A DNA stretch of 64,000 nt from Chloranthus sessilifolius (GCA_021018995.1 CM037598.1:68838671-68902670); one strand, 5' to 3'. Positions 53,016-62,739 are shown, counted from the first letter of the stretch. The notes: a model not told the origin generated them from the letters alone. A program made the numbers and translations.

Positions 53016-53658
53016 GTCTTGGGACAAGGTAAGTTTTGATAAAAGTAGATGCGTGACCGCTTAAGGGCCCCATAAAAGAGGCCATCATTTCAAAGTCAAG
53101 TGGCCCAAAAGAATATTCCTTGAAAACCTTCACCCCTTTTTGCTACACACTTCGGGCCAACAACCGTTTCTTTCATATACCCCACCCAAAATTCCAAAAA
53201 AGAGAAGAAAGGAGGGAGGAAAAATCCAAACCAAAAGAAGAAGAAGGCGCCCCCCCCCCCCCAAAAAAAAAAAAAAAAAAAAAAAAAAAAACAACAAAGA
53301 AAAAGAGGGGTACCCCAAAAAAAAACGAAACAAAAAAAAATGAATGATGACTGGGGCATAAAAAGCCCCCGAAAAGAAAAAGGAGTCCCCGAATCTAGAA
53401 ATCACCCCAAACTTAGATCCAAATCCCCAGAAAAATTCAACCTGTTTGAACCCCAACCACATTACAACCCGGAAGAAAGCCCTCTTTAAGGTCCTCAAGC
53501 GGTTATAACATCTACTGCATCAGAACAAGCCGAGTTAACAAACCACACAAAACTTTATTCAGCCAGCTATGACGGAATCGACGCCCATGTCGTGGCTTTC
53601 TGGTTCTTGAAAAAAAAAAAGAGAGAGGAAAATTAATTTGAGTTCAAAGCAAGACGGA
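53016..53658 (+). other. 3' non-coding stretch with C13-A29 tract
   Basis: No gene seen. Purine-rich text leads to 13 C (53250-53262) and 29 A with no break (53263-53291), then more A-rich sequence. A short hairpin GGGGCATAAAAAGCCCC lies near 53352. The minus-strand Phe-rich open frames here are poly-A shadows. Confidence 0.75.
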
Positions 53659-53839
53659 CGTGGTGAAAACCCGAAAGGGCGCCACGGGTAAAAACAACGA
53701 ACTCACGCGGACCAGGTGAAAACCTGAAAGGGCACCTGGGGAAAGAGAGCGAACCCATGGACGTGGTGAAAACCTGAAAGGGCGCTACGGGTAAAAACAG
53801 GGATGACAGGCATGGCGAAAACCCGTCTGGGGCACTATG
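53659..53839 (+). repeat. Four-copy tandem hairpin array
   Basis: Units at 53659-53686, 53712-53739, 53762-53789 and 53811-53839 are spaced 49-53 bases apart. Each folds the same way: a 7-base outer stem, an AAAA bulge on the 5' side, a 3-base inner stem CCC or CCT with GGG, and a tetraloop (GAAA in three copies, GTCT in the last). The outer stems are CGTGGTG/CGCCACG, CCAGGTG/CACCTGG, CGTGGTG/CGCTACG and CATGGCG/GCACTATG. Copy 2 changes both sides together and pairs perfectly. Copies 1 and 3 pair with G-U wobbles. Copy 4 has one mismatch and one bulge. The pattern suggests selection on RNA structure in the element transcript. Confidence 0.8.
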
Positions 53840-54131
53840 AGCAAAAATGTCAAGAAAAGAGAGATTAGGAGAAGATCTGTCCTAGCCCGCCTATTTCAGT
53901 TTGGATCCCTTAAGCCTCTTCTCCCCTTTGATGGGACACTCCTGTTGGAAATTGAATCGGATCCCAATCAAGTATGTCGTCTCTACCGCAGCGTCTGACG
54001 CATGACCAAAAGGAAAGACAGAGCACTGAACCAATCCCATGACAGCTGACCTTCTCATGTTTAACTGAAAAAACCTGTGCCTCACCAACAGGGTTCGACC
54101 ATGCTCAAAATAGGACCCACTGGTTTGGCTT
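53840..54131 (+). other. 3' non-coding stretch, nothing recognised
   Basis: Mixed-composition sequence between the hairpin array and the 61-bp minisatellite, with no motif, open frame or repeat that I can support. Confidence 0.6.
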
Positions 54132-54323
54132 AAAAAAAAAAAACCTCACCCTGTGAGGAAGAAAATTCTAAAAAAGATAATAGATTTCCCTTTCCCATAA
54201 AAAACCTCACCCTGTGAGGAAGAAAATTCCAAAAAAGATAATAGATTTCCCTTTCCCATAAAAAACCTCACCCTGTGAGAAAGAAAATTCCAAAAAAGAT
54301 AATAGATTTCCCTTTCCCATAAA
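54132..54323 (+). repeat. 61-bp minisatellite, left part (three copies)
   Basis: The unit runs AAAACCTCACCCTGTGAGG, then GAAAATTCCAAAAAAGATAA, then TAGATTTCCCTTTCCCAT. Copies are 61 bases apart (CCTCAC at 54144, 54205 and 54266). Each carries a small perfect hairpin CCTCAC-CCT-GTGAGG. The tract is cut after CCCATAAA by a solo LTR and resumes at 56747. Confidence 0.95.
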
Positions 54324-56746
54324 TGTGACGACCTTACTTTTCCAATCCCTCAGGTATAGGAAAGGCCGGTTCGCCAACCTATCGAATAAACGATAAGCCG
54401 GACAAACAGGGCACATATCAGAGTAAAGCGCAATAAATATCCATAGCTAAAATAAATGCGGAAGCAATTAAAAGTAAAGAACCACCGATGATGGCCGACC
54501 ATCATCGAAACATGGCTCATAACAGAAATCAACGTCAAATATAAAACTATGGTATCCAACTAAAATGGGCTCACAAATTCAAGTCTAACTCTCACCACAA
54601 ATAAGAAAATCAGTAAGTTCTATACTGGGAAAAACTCCTCAGGAGGAACCTCAAGCTCTTCCTCAGGCACGTAGTCAGGATCAGTCTCACAGCCCTGAAT
54701 AGCCACGTCAATACCTGAACCTGTGACGTATAGTCGGAGTGAGCTAACCAACAAAGCTCAGTAGAAGAAAGACATCTACGGCATTTTACTTTAACTAACA
54801 TGGTTTCAAAATAAATATCGGAATATAGCTTGTCAAACATATAAGTAGATAATAAACTGAATTTAGGTGCGGAAATCATATGTAAGATTTATTTCTAAAT
54901 GTGTGAAAACAGTTTCAAGAACAGATGCAGTGTTTCAGTGTCTTAGTTTCTCTAACTTCTATATGCAAAGTTTAGTAATTCATGACTCAATTCTCAACTT
55001 AAAATACCTCCAGAGTAAACTATATCTCGAGAGCAGGAATATAGCCGATGGGAACCCCTACCTACCATCGTCGTTCATGAACCCTTTTTCAGGATGCAAC
55101 AAGCCCCTGCGTAATGAGAGAAACTTGTGCCAGGAAGTTGTTCAGGAATTTTTGAGGGGTCGTTCAGGTCAATCATAAACCAAATGCAGATACTAATATA
55201 ATCAGATGGAAGTCTCTTATACATAGTTCAGGTTCTTAATTTCAGATCTTCAGAGCTTAAGCATTCGTGTTTGAGATTCGTAGATTTAGATTTTAGTCAT
55301 TCATATCAATTTCAATTTCTGGATGTGATTTCAATGGCATATGCAAGTTCAAAGATTTTAATTCAAAATATCCATGCAATTAAAATAAAATCAGAAGATG
55401 AGATTCTCCTACCTAAAACTCGGAGTTATGCGAAGTCAAGCAAGGTCCTATTGATGGCCTCTCGCCCTCAATCTACATCACAATATACGTTCATGCATTA
55501 AGATAAACTCTAATTATTAATAATATAGACCTATTTAAGCGTTTCCTCAAAAACAAGTCAAAACAGGCAAGTTGCGCCAATCCTAGAATTTGATGTAATA
55601 TTCTCATATATTTTTAACTATCAAGACGATTGATCCATGAGTTGGGCAAAACATAAAAGTTGTAGATTTGTCTATTAGCTTTCCAACGCAAAATGGATCG
55701 TCTCAATCGGAGTTCGGGACAAAACGTTATGACTAAAATACCAAGGCAATGTCGAAGTTCTACAATACCTAGCTCGAGCGATGATAATAGCTCGCTCGAG
55801 CGATTTGATGTAACATTCTCATATATTTTTGACCCTCAAGATGATTGATCCATGAGTTGGTCAAAACATGAAAGTTGTAGATTTTTCTATTAGCTTTCCA
55901 ACGTAAAAAGAATTGTCTCAATCAGAGTTCAGGATAAAAAGTTATGACTAAAATACTAAGGCAATATCGGAGTTCGGTGATACCTCGCTCGAGCGATGAT
56001 AATAGCTCGTTCGAGCGAGCTACAGCGACGCGATTTTGCTGGTTTTTACCCGAATCGAAACCCATACATCCCAAAGCAAAACCCATGGCTAATCTAATGA
56101 TTTAATCAAAAAGTTTAATTAAAACGTACCTTTAATCTAAGGATTCCTAGATTAGAAATGAGTCACGCGAATGGAGCTTCGGAACGAAACCGACGGGTTT
56201 CCTCAAAGATTCGCGCCGCGATCGATCCCACGAGTTCACCGAGACAACTCCAACACGCCCCCAATGATCTCAACCTCTCCCAATAGCCAACTACGAATCC
56301 AAGGTTGATTCAAGTTCTTTCTAAAGTTTAAGTGCTTTCAACAAAGAGGGTTCTAGAGAAGGAGGTTTTCTAAACCGATCTCCTACGATGATTGAAGAAG
56401 AGAGAAGATGGAGTTTCACACGGTTGGGTAACTATCTTCTCTTAACAAAACCTAGTATAATACGGGAATGCAATTCCTTCTTATAATAGGATTGCTCACA
56501 AAGTAAAACACACACACACATCTTATGTATTATACACTTCTAATTTTAAAACTCAAGTCCGGTGTTGAGCGGCTACACCGAGGTCGGTGCACAACTTTCG
56601 TACGAGGGTCCAAATGGGCTCTAAATTAAAATCTATCCGCACAATCACATCTAGATAAAAATCCAAAACAAATGGTGACGTCGGTTGCCAAGCTGAATAC
56701 ACACACAGGGTCAGTCTAACTCGGGTTCAAAATACGGGTCTTTACA
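54324..56746. mobile_element. Nested solo LTR (2423 bp) with ATAAA target duplication
   Basis: Starts TGTGACGACC and ends GGGTCTTTACA (TGT...ACA), flanked on both sides by ATAAA (54319-54323 and 56747-56751). It splits a unit of the 61-bp minisatellite whose two halves join exactly when it is removed. No coding domain, PBS or second LTR lies inside, so it is a solo LTR left by recombination between the two LTRs of another element. The ends resemble long LTRs of plant Ty3/gypsy elements; the minus orientation (TGTAAAGACCC start, GGTCGTCACA end) seems more likely but is not certain. Small open frames inside it are not genes. Confidence 0.9.
55590..56017. repeat. 214-bp tandem duplication inside the solo LTR
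   Basis: Copies start at TTTGATGTAA, 55590 and 55804. Each contains TGATCCATGAGTTGG, GTTGTAGATTT, ATTAGCTTTCCAACG and, at its end, the CpG-rich palindrome TCGCTCGAGCGA or a variant, twice around ATGATAATAGC. The copies differ by scattered substitutions, so the duplication predates this insertion or is old. Confidence 0.88.
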
Positions 56747-57250
56747 ATAAAAAACCTCACCCTGTGAGGAAGAAAATTCCAAAAAAGATAATAGATTTCC
56801 CTTTCCCATAAAAAAACCTCACCCTGTGAGGAAGAAAATTCCAAAAAAGATAATAGGTTTCCCTTTCCCATGAAAAACCTCACCCTGTGAGGAAGAAAAT
56901 TCTAAAAAAAGATAATAGATTTCCCTTTTCCATAAAAAAACCTCACCCTGTGAGGAAGAAAATTTCAAAAAAGATAATAGATTTCCCTTTCCCATAAAAA
57001 AACCTCACCCTATGAAGAAGAAAATTCCAAAAAAGAAAATAGATTTCCCTTTCCCATAAAAAGCCTCACCCTGTGAGGAAGAAAATTCCAAAAAGAAAAT
57101 AGATTTCCCTTTTCCATAAAAAGCCTCACACTGCGGAGGAGAAAATTCCAAAAAAGAAAATAGATTTCCCTTTTCCATAAAAAGCCTCACACTGTGGAGG
57201 AGAAAATTCCAAAAATAAAAAAAGAGAAGAAGAAAATAGATTCCCCTTGT
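56747..57250 (+). repeat. 61-bp minisatellite, right part (eight copies)
   Basis: This continues the tract left of the solo LTR. CCTCAC starts at 56755, 56817, 56878, 56941, 57003, 57064, 57124 and 57185 (spacing 60-63). Copies decay to the right, where the hairpin becomes CCTCACACTGCGGAGG and similar. Minus-strand open frames with FYGKGKSI repeats are readings of this tract. Confidence 0.95.
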
Positions 57251-57588
57251 CCATAAATAAAAAAAAGAGAAACCCCACTAGGTGAAAAAAAAATCCCATA
57301 AAAAGTCTTACATTGCAGAATTACAAAAAGAAAAACAAGAGCGCATGTATAGATTTCATTCCCTTTCTTTACAAGTGTTGCCCGCTGAGTGTCACGTCTC
57401 AAAAAGATAACAACATGACACTTTCTATTTTGCTGCTTTCTTTACAAAAAACAAAATCCAAAATGTATATAGCTGTGTATATATGAAAAAAGAAGAAGAA
57501 AAGAACAGAAAAAGATAACCCAAAAAGAGATCTCTGTTAGGGGGCTTTCCCCCCCGTGTATATGATCTATGATATGTGCAGGAACAGG
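57251..57588. other. A-rich 3' stretch, nothing recognised
   Basis: Low-complexity purine-rich sequence trailing off from the minisatellite, then mixed sequence. No feature can be supported apart from being just downstream of the stop codon of the antisense coiled-coil exon, where its 3' UTR would lie. Confidence 0.6.
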
Positions 57589-57990
57589 TCAAGGGTCGGG
57601 AGCACGCTTCAAAGCGCTAATCTCTGCAAGCAGGGAGTCCTCGCGGGCATTTCGATCAGACATCCACCTACCATGAAGACTCTTCTGCCGTCTCCGTGAA
57701 GCTTCAGCTGCGCTACGGGACTCAGTCAAAAGACCAGTCAACCGAAGAACCTCGCTCTCGGCTGTAGCGGCTCTCACCTCCGCAATATCAGCTCTGACCC
57801 TTTCTTTCTCTAAAGTCTCGATCAAAGCCAGCCTCTCTACGGAAAGGGACTCGATCCGGGTCCGAAGCATCGCTTCCTTACATGGCCAGGGCCCTGTCTC
57901 TACCACATCTACCGAAGCTGGGCTAGGAGTAGGTAATTCCTCAGATACTAGCCAACCCTCGTAACCCGGAGAGACAACGCCCCCCTGAAG
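57589..57990 (-). CDS. Antisense coiled-coil exon (C-terminal exon of an extra gene)
   Basis: Open on the minus strand from a good acceptor (GTGTAG|CTTCAG, exon start 57990) to TGA at 57589. An in-frame TAG sits in that acceptor, so the frame begins with splicing and not with an ATG. After a short Pro-rich lead (ELPTPSPASVDVVETGPWP), about 80 residues form a heptad-rich coiled coil (RIESLSVERLALIETLEKER, AATAESEVLRLTGLLTESRS). Such a tail is usual for plant retroelement-borne extra proteins of the DUF7745 or PMD type. Its partner exon is probably the ORF at 58564-59052. Function unknown. Confidence 0.55.
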   Translation of the reverse strand, partial: LQGGVVSPGYEGWLVSEELPTPSPASVDVVETGPWPCKEAMLRTRIESLSVERLALIETLEKERVRADIAEVRAATAESEVLRLTGLLTESRSAAEASRRRQKSLHGRWMSDRNAREDSLLAEISALKRAPDP

Positions 57991-58563
57991 CTACACATGC
58001 GCCGATTGGCGGGTTTCCCAGAGGACAGCTATGCGATCAAGATCACTAAGAGAACTGAGAGAATATCGGAGAGCACGAGGGTGGCCTCGCGCACCCACAT
58101 CATGCCGAGTATACCCGAATTGAGAGCACCCGAGATGGGAAGTAGTATGTGCTACCCCAAAAGTGTGATGCCCTCACAATCCCGAGCGGACAATCGGAAG
58201 GTGTCGTCCATCCGGAAGTTGCGGTCACTCTGCATTAGATATAGCCACAGGCTCGATTCCTCGGCGCTCCCACAGGCAATCTTGAACTCCGGATCGAAAA
58301 CCCGAGCCACATCCTCTAATCAAGCGAGAATCTCGGCCAGCCCCATGATAACCAAATGCTCTCCTAACCAGATCTGAACAAGAAGCGGGCTCCGTGAGAA
58401 TCCCAACCCGGCCCGAGCCGCAACATCAAGCCTCGATACATCTCCGCCGGGACTCAGGTGTACCAATGGCGACCTCCCTCAATTCGGTCAAAACATCACA
58501 TAGCAGGAAAAGCTCTCACCCCAGTGAAGAAGAGAACCTTCGACAAATAAAGGGCAAAGGCCT
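57991..58563 (-). pseudogene. Decayed middle part of the antisense extra gene
   Basis: No long minus-strand frame, but short protein-like pieces in several frames. One is EMYRGLMLRLGPGWDS near 58410-58460, which recalls the middle of DUF7745-type proteins. The plus-strand open frames 57997-58377 and 58394-58771 show no recognisable motif and are probably shadows. I read it as remnant coding sequence broken by indels. Support is weak. Confidence 0.3.
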
Positions 58564-59052
58564 TCACATTGAAGGATCTCGAATAGGCAACTTTCGAAGG
58601 CTCGAGTCACCAAAAAGTTCTCTTAGGAATTTCACCGAACACCTGGTGGGCCCTCCGGCGAAACATTTCTCATATCCACCCTTTTTTAAGCTAAGGACCA
58701 CGTGGACCGCCTTTGCATACCCCGGTTTGGGCACTACTTTGGCAAGGCCTCGATGCATCTTCAAGCGGTGATGAAGGCTAACTCTTCCAAAGTTGGGGTC
58801 ACTCCTAGACCCAAATTTAAAAACATGGGCCCTATGGTCCCATGATGCCAAAGCACTTTGTAGTAGGTTGGGCAATAGAGGAATCGAGGAGAGAGAGGAA
58901 AGATGGGACAACTCGAGGCCATTCAGAATAGCAAGCTCGCTCTCGGCCAAACTATCATGCCATTTTTGCAAAAAGCTGGGCCCCGGGTCCAAACAAGGAA
59001 GTATGCCGGCCCCCGTATGAAAGCTTGGGCCCCCTTTTGAAGGCAGGTCCAT
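58564..59052 (-). pseudogene. Antisense DUF7745-like ORF, frameshifted
   Basis: An ATG at 59050-59052 opens a 162-codon frame. Residues 30-81 (KWHDSLAESELAILNGLELS ... LLQSALASWDHRAHVFKFG) look like the N-terminal part of the plant DUF7745 family. Directly after FKFG the matching family pattern continues in another frame (VTPTLEELAFITA, about 58760-58805), so a one-base indel has broken it. DUF7745 and plant-mobile-domain proteins are common extra ORFs in Tat-lineage elements, typically antisense between integrase and the 3' LTR. The biochemical role is unknown. Palindrome cluster 3 lies 160 bases upstream of the ATG. Confidence 0.5.
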
Positions 59053-59211
59053 CGGCGTACAAAGAGGTTCTTTTTGAAATCGGTCAATATATGATGATGG
59101 GCCCGCTAGAAAAGAGAGAAAGAAAGAAAATAAAGGAGGAGGGCAAACAAGCCAAAAGTAAAAGAGGAGACAAGGAGGGAACCACGGTTATAAGAGGAGT
59201 GACAATCTATA

Positions 59212-59352
59212 GCGGTATATATTATATACGCCAAGGCAAATTTTGAACCATTTTGGCGGTATATATATATATACCATTCTTGAGGATTGGTCGGATATAT
59301 AATATATCTCTATTATGATTCGAATGTTGGCCTAGCGTATATATATATACGC
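59212..59352. promoter_or_regulatory. Palindrome cluster 3 (upstream of antisense ORF)
   Basis: AT-core palindromes lie at 59212-59232, 59258-59275 (perfect GGTATATATATATATACC), 59294-59308 (GATATATAATATATC) and 59335-59352 (perfect GCGTATATATATATACGC), spaced 36-46 bases. On the minus strand this is 160-300 bases before the ATG of the DUF7745-like ORF, a promoter-like position. Confidence 0.7.
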
Positions 59353-59690
59353 CCAGATTTAATAAATTTGGTAAAGCCCCCCTCACATTGGTCTATTTCT
59401 TTTCCCAAGGGGAAGTTTATTTGGCCCACCTTTTTAATCAGGCGCACATGGGCGGCCATGCCACACCATGAGAAACACCGGGGTGGCCCCATAGAGTCAC
59501 TTATCTGATCACCTCATCATTGGAGAGGTGCCGACATTCAAGCAAGAAAGAGAGAAACCACCAAAGCAAAGAGATAACCAAATAAAACATTCATATAAAC
59601 CATGAAAATTATAAACCATCCAAAAAAAAACTAAACAAAAAATTGTTGTTATTACATATCCCCAAATAAAGCCAAGTCTAAATTGTTTCA
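59353..59690. other. 3' region stretch, nothing certain
   Basis: Mixed sequence. A minus-strand frame at 59509-59805 has a hydrophobic stretch (FIWGYVITTIFCLVFFWMVY), but with no homologue I recognise and no supporting context, so it is not called as a gene. Confidence 0.5.
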
Positions 59691-59977
59691 TTATGTCAAA
59701 TTTAAGAAATAAACTAGTCTGGGCAGCCCCTTCGACTTCTTGGCCGGCTCGCACTTTGAAAGTGGTCTCCCCACCCAAGTCCATGCCCGAGATACGGCTA
59801 AGCAAGGGCGCAACTCCTTCTCACGAGCACTGCGAGGCACACCAAAAGCCATCGGATAGAGAAAAGCAGTGAAAGTAAACTAGGAAAATGACTAGGTTGG
59901 GCGGCATTCACTCACCACTTGTCTCCCTAAGCCCAACGAGGTTCTGAGTACTCGGCACGACTCACGCCGACTCATAA
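59691..59977 (-). pseudogene. Possible antisense exons with basic C-terminus
   Basis: A short minus frame (59852 to 59691) starts ATG and reads PRSAREKELRPCLAVSRAW, then WVGRPLSKCEPAKKSKGLPR, a basic tail. Upstream, TTTTCCTTATTGGCCAG is a good acceptor (exon start near 59977) and ACAAGTG|GTGAGT a good donor (near 59925), so at least one small exon lies between. This supports an intron-containing antisense gene, but the exon chain cannot be fixed without transcripts. Confidence 0.3.
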
Positions 59978-60027
59978 TCTGGCCAATAAGGAAAAGGAGG
60001 TGTTAGTCACACAGCCATCAACATAAT

Positions 60028-60342
60028 TCAAAGGGAGAAAAATAACGAGCAACAAGATAGATTAGAATCAGCTCGAGGTGGGACTGGGTAACCAGCGAAA
60101 TCGTGCCTTCTCGCCACGTCGGCACACACGCGCGACAAGAAAGCATCGTCCAAACGTTTGAAGGTCCCCTGGACCACGGTAGGCGAACCTCCAGAAGCAC
60201 CAGCACCAGAGGGGTCAGAGGGTCCAGCACCTGAGGCCACGCCAGAAGCACCAGCCCCGGAAGGATCGGAGGGTCCAACACCTGCAGCATCATAAGGAGC
60301 AACCTCCTCTTCCCCCTCATCTGAGTCGCCGCCCTGCTCAAA
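60028..60342 (-). CDS. Antisense acidic Gly/Ala/Ser exon
   Basis: Open from an acceptor-like CGCTCTATAG (exon start 60342) to a stop at 60028. It begins FEQGGDSDEGEEEVAPYDAA, then carries a coding duplication (GPSDPSGAGASG twice), then TFKRLDDAFLSRVCADVARR. The protein-like composition and repeat suggest it was coding, as the hinge or C-terminal exon of the antisense plant-mobile-domain gene upstream. No domain recognised. Confidence 0.45.
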   Translation of the reverse strand, partial: FEQGGDSDEGEEEVAPYDAAGVGPSDPSGAGASGVASGAGPSDPSGAGASGGSPTVVQGTFKRLDDAFLSRVCADVARRHDFAGYPVPPRADSNLSCCSLFFSL

Positions 60343-60430
60343 CTATAGAGCGAAACATTTTATCATTAAAGGTGACAGGTCAATCAAAGTAACCACATGA
60401 AAGCTGCTAAATGAAATGAGAAGAGGGGCA

Positions 60431-60644
60431 TTACCTAAGATCGTGGCCCGCCAAAAGTAAAAAAGTTAGCACCAGGCACGAAGTGGGGCAGCAAGAAATG
60501 ATAGGGCAGAGAGTCGTACCACGACTGATACCCCCCGGGCAAGAGAAGGTCATCGATAGGAACCCCATGATGAAGAAAGTGAGCAGTGAGCACATCAATG
60601 GAGCCCTCTGGGGCCAACACATCGGCGGGAGGAGCTTGGGGCAC
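60431..60644 (-). pseudogene. Antisense exon candidate (PMD gene continuation)
   Basis: The minus frame from ATG 60644 to TAG 60431 reads APEGSIDVLTAHFLHHGVPI, then YQSWYDSLPYHFLLPHFVPG. It is protein-like with aromatic residues, and lies in order between the PMD core and the acidic exon. A GTAATG directly follows the stop, so the stop codon could be a mutated donor edge. Confidence is low because the splice chain is not proven. Confidence 0.35.
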
Positions 60645-60689
60645 GACGAAGAGAGAGGCGTCTTGATGAACCGCTCTCTCCCTAAATAG

Positions 60690-61239
60690 TAGGCCCTAGT
60701 CCGGGACCCGTGAGAAAGATGATCTGACGGTCCGGCAAAGGCGAGAGGGACCCGAGGCCAAATTCAAAGGGGATCCTATGTAAGGGTCGAGGATGACTGC
60801 AAAGAAGAAAATCGGAGGGATGCACATTTGATCGGAACCCTAGCACCCGAGTGGTCAAATTTATAAATGAGGGAATCGCTTTACTGCTCTAGGATCAACG
60901 GTCAGAGGCGAGCAGCCCTAACTCCAAATGCTTCATACCTACATCCGACGGCGACCCACGTGCGATTACTCATGAGAATGTAGCAATGTCGGTGAAGCGA
61001 GGCGACGGTGAAAGTGAAGGTACCCCGGACACTGAAAGCGGATGAGAGAGTATGCTATAAAAGAAAATTGAATAAACTAAAACAAAAGATAAAATACCTC
61101 GATGGCGGGCGAAACCCACAATGGAGCTAGACTCCCCAAGAACGGCCGCTTTAAATTTGGACATGAGCAGCATAGCCAGCGCCCCCTAATCGAAGTCGAT
61201 GCAGTCTCCCATTCACCATCGAGTGGCGGGGACAGAGAC
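60690..61239 (-). other. Antisense intronic stretch
   Basis: No long frame. On the minus strand there are intron-like signals: GGAGG|GTGAGT just after the PMD frame (about 61238), CATCGAG|GTATTTT near 61098, and TTTCTTTTATAG near 61050. It fits introns of the antisense gene. Nothing else is seen. Confidence 0.35.
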
Positions 61240-61956
61240 TCACCCTCCTGTATTGGAAAGGAGAGTCTTGCCGGGAGGAACGATAAGGAGATGCGGGCTA
61301 GCATAAGTCTTGTGGCGATAAATGTCCATGTCCTCATTAGGCCCAAAGATCAACCAACCAGATAGCTTGACCTCCGAGCCCCGAATATTCCCACGAGGGC
61401 CAGGTAGGCCCCTAGGAATCACCTCCTCCCTACCCGGTGTGTGGTAGGTACCACAGGCACTCCTCCGTCTGGACCCGGTGATCATAGACCAGTCCGCCGG
61501 TGTGAAGGCCATCTCTGCCATGGCCATGTGGAATGTCATCGTCTCGGGGCGAAAACGCTCTATCAACGCCTTTAAATAGGCCGTATCAGCCCTTACAGCG
61601 GGGCACGAAATGAAGTCCCCAAAACCGGCAGCAATGAGTAGGTCCTTCACCACTGGGGGAAGGTAAAGCACAAGATGCTGGAGGTCAAACCAACTGCCTC
61701 GAACATAATGTGCGGCGGGGCTGCAAAAGCAAGGCATCAATCGAGATAGGGGGAGATATAATGAGGGCATCAAAGGAAAACAAAAGTCGAAGGAGGAGGG
61801 GCCCATCTGTTTACGACCAACGATCCGAAGTTGGACATATGGGTGTCTTTGGCGATGGAGGAGGCCGGTATGGGCAGCCTCACCTTGCATCTCATACCAA
61901 GGCTGGGAGGAGCGCTGAGACACAATGAACTGTTCCCCACGGGGGCCATAGGCCAT
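61240..61956 (-). pseudogene. Antisense plant mobile domain (PMD) ORF
   Basis: An ATG at 61954-61956 opens 238 codons. The PMD core lies at about residues 92-200: LQHLVLYLPPVVKDLLIAAG, then ALIERFRPETMTFHMAMAEM and FTPADWSMITG, matching the FH-(L/M)-x-x-x-EM-x-x-T-x-x-D signature of plant mobile domain proteins. These occur in host MAIN/MAIL1 proteins and in transposable elements; their role is unclear. Residues 25-79 look like a 163-base intron (61721-61883), with donor ATGCAAG|GTGAGG and acceptor TTGCTTTTGCAG. Removing it does not keep the frame, so an indel or another splice site is likely. The ORF is antisense to the retroelement genes. Confidence 0.7.
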
Positions 61957-62044
61957 CTCCGGTTCTTCTTGCTGACTATGCCCTCGTCACGGACATCCAC
62001 GAAATATGAGACACATCGGCATATGAGAGGGTTGCCAACAAAAA

Positions 62045-62371
62045 AGTATGTAGGCACTAAAAAAAAAAAGGAAAAATGTGTGTGTACTAAAAAAATAAAA
62101 AATCATGTGTGTGTGGGTACTGACTCAAGAAAAAAAGAGATGTGTGTGTATACAAAACAAAAAAACGAAAAAAAAAAAAACCATGTGCGAGTATACTGAT
62201 CCAAAAACAAAATAATAATGTGTGTATGTGTACTAAAAAAAAAAAAAAAGATGCGTGTACCAATCCAAAAGAAAAACAAAAAATGTGTGTGTGCTAACCC
62301 ATTAACAAAAAAATGTGTGTGTGCTAACCCATTAACAAAAAAATGTGTGTGTGCGTATTAATCCGAAAAAA
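62045..62371. repeat. Poly-A / GTGTGT low-complexity tract
   Basis: Alternating A runs and (GT)n words, including a 28-base unit ATGTGTGTGTGCTAACCCAT plus TAACAAAA repeated twice at about 62280-62340. No coding content. Confidence 0.85.
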
Positions 62372-62640
62372 AATGTGTGTATAAATATAGGCATCTCTTT
62401 TCTTTTGCATATTAAATCCAAACCAAAAAAATGTGTGTATAAATATAGGCATCTCTTTTCTTTTGCATATTAAATCCAAACCAAAAAATGTGTGTATAAA
62501 TATAGGCATCTCTTCTCTTTTGCATATTAATCCAAACCAAAAAATGTGTGTATAAATATAGGCGTCTCTTTTCCTTTAGGTTAGTAATAAAAAAAAAAAA
62601 AACAACAAAAAAAAAGAAGCAAAAAAAAAAAAAAGGAAAA
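62372..62640. repeat. 57-bp minisatellite, four copies, then poly-A
   Basis: The unit contains GTGTGTATAAATATAGGCAT, CTCTTTTCTTTTGCATATTA and AATCCAAACC. Four copies, the last diverged, lie at about 62372-62575, followed by A-rich sequence. The copies are nearly identical, so the expansion is recent. Minus-strand peptides with KKRDAYIYTHIF repeats read this tract and are not genes. Confidence 0.9.
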
Positions 62641-62739
62641 GGAGAAAAGGGAAATATAGGCATCACAAAGCATTTCATCAAAAAGAAAAGAAAGAGGCAA
62701 TAGCATCAAAAATTTGAAAGAAAAATTAGGGGAAGGTAA

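Noticed and set aside
53096..53498. Minus-strand Phe-rich ORFs
   Set aside because: They read the poly-C/poly-A tract at 53250-53291 backwards; low complexity, no domain.
54350..55501. Small ORFs inside the solo LTR
   Set aside because: They are short, have no motif, and lie in a non-coding LTR.
62324..62681. Minus-strand ORFs with KKRDAYIYTHIF repeats
   Set aside because: They read the 57-bp minisatellite; the periodicity equals the DNA repeat.
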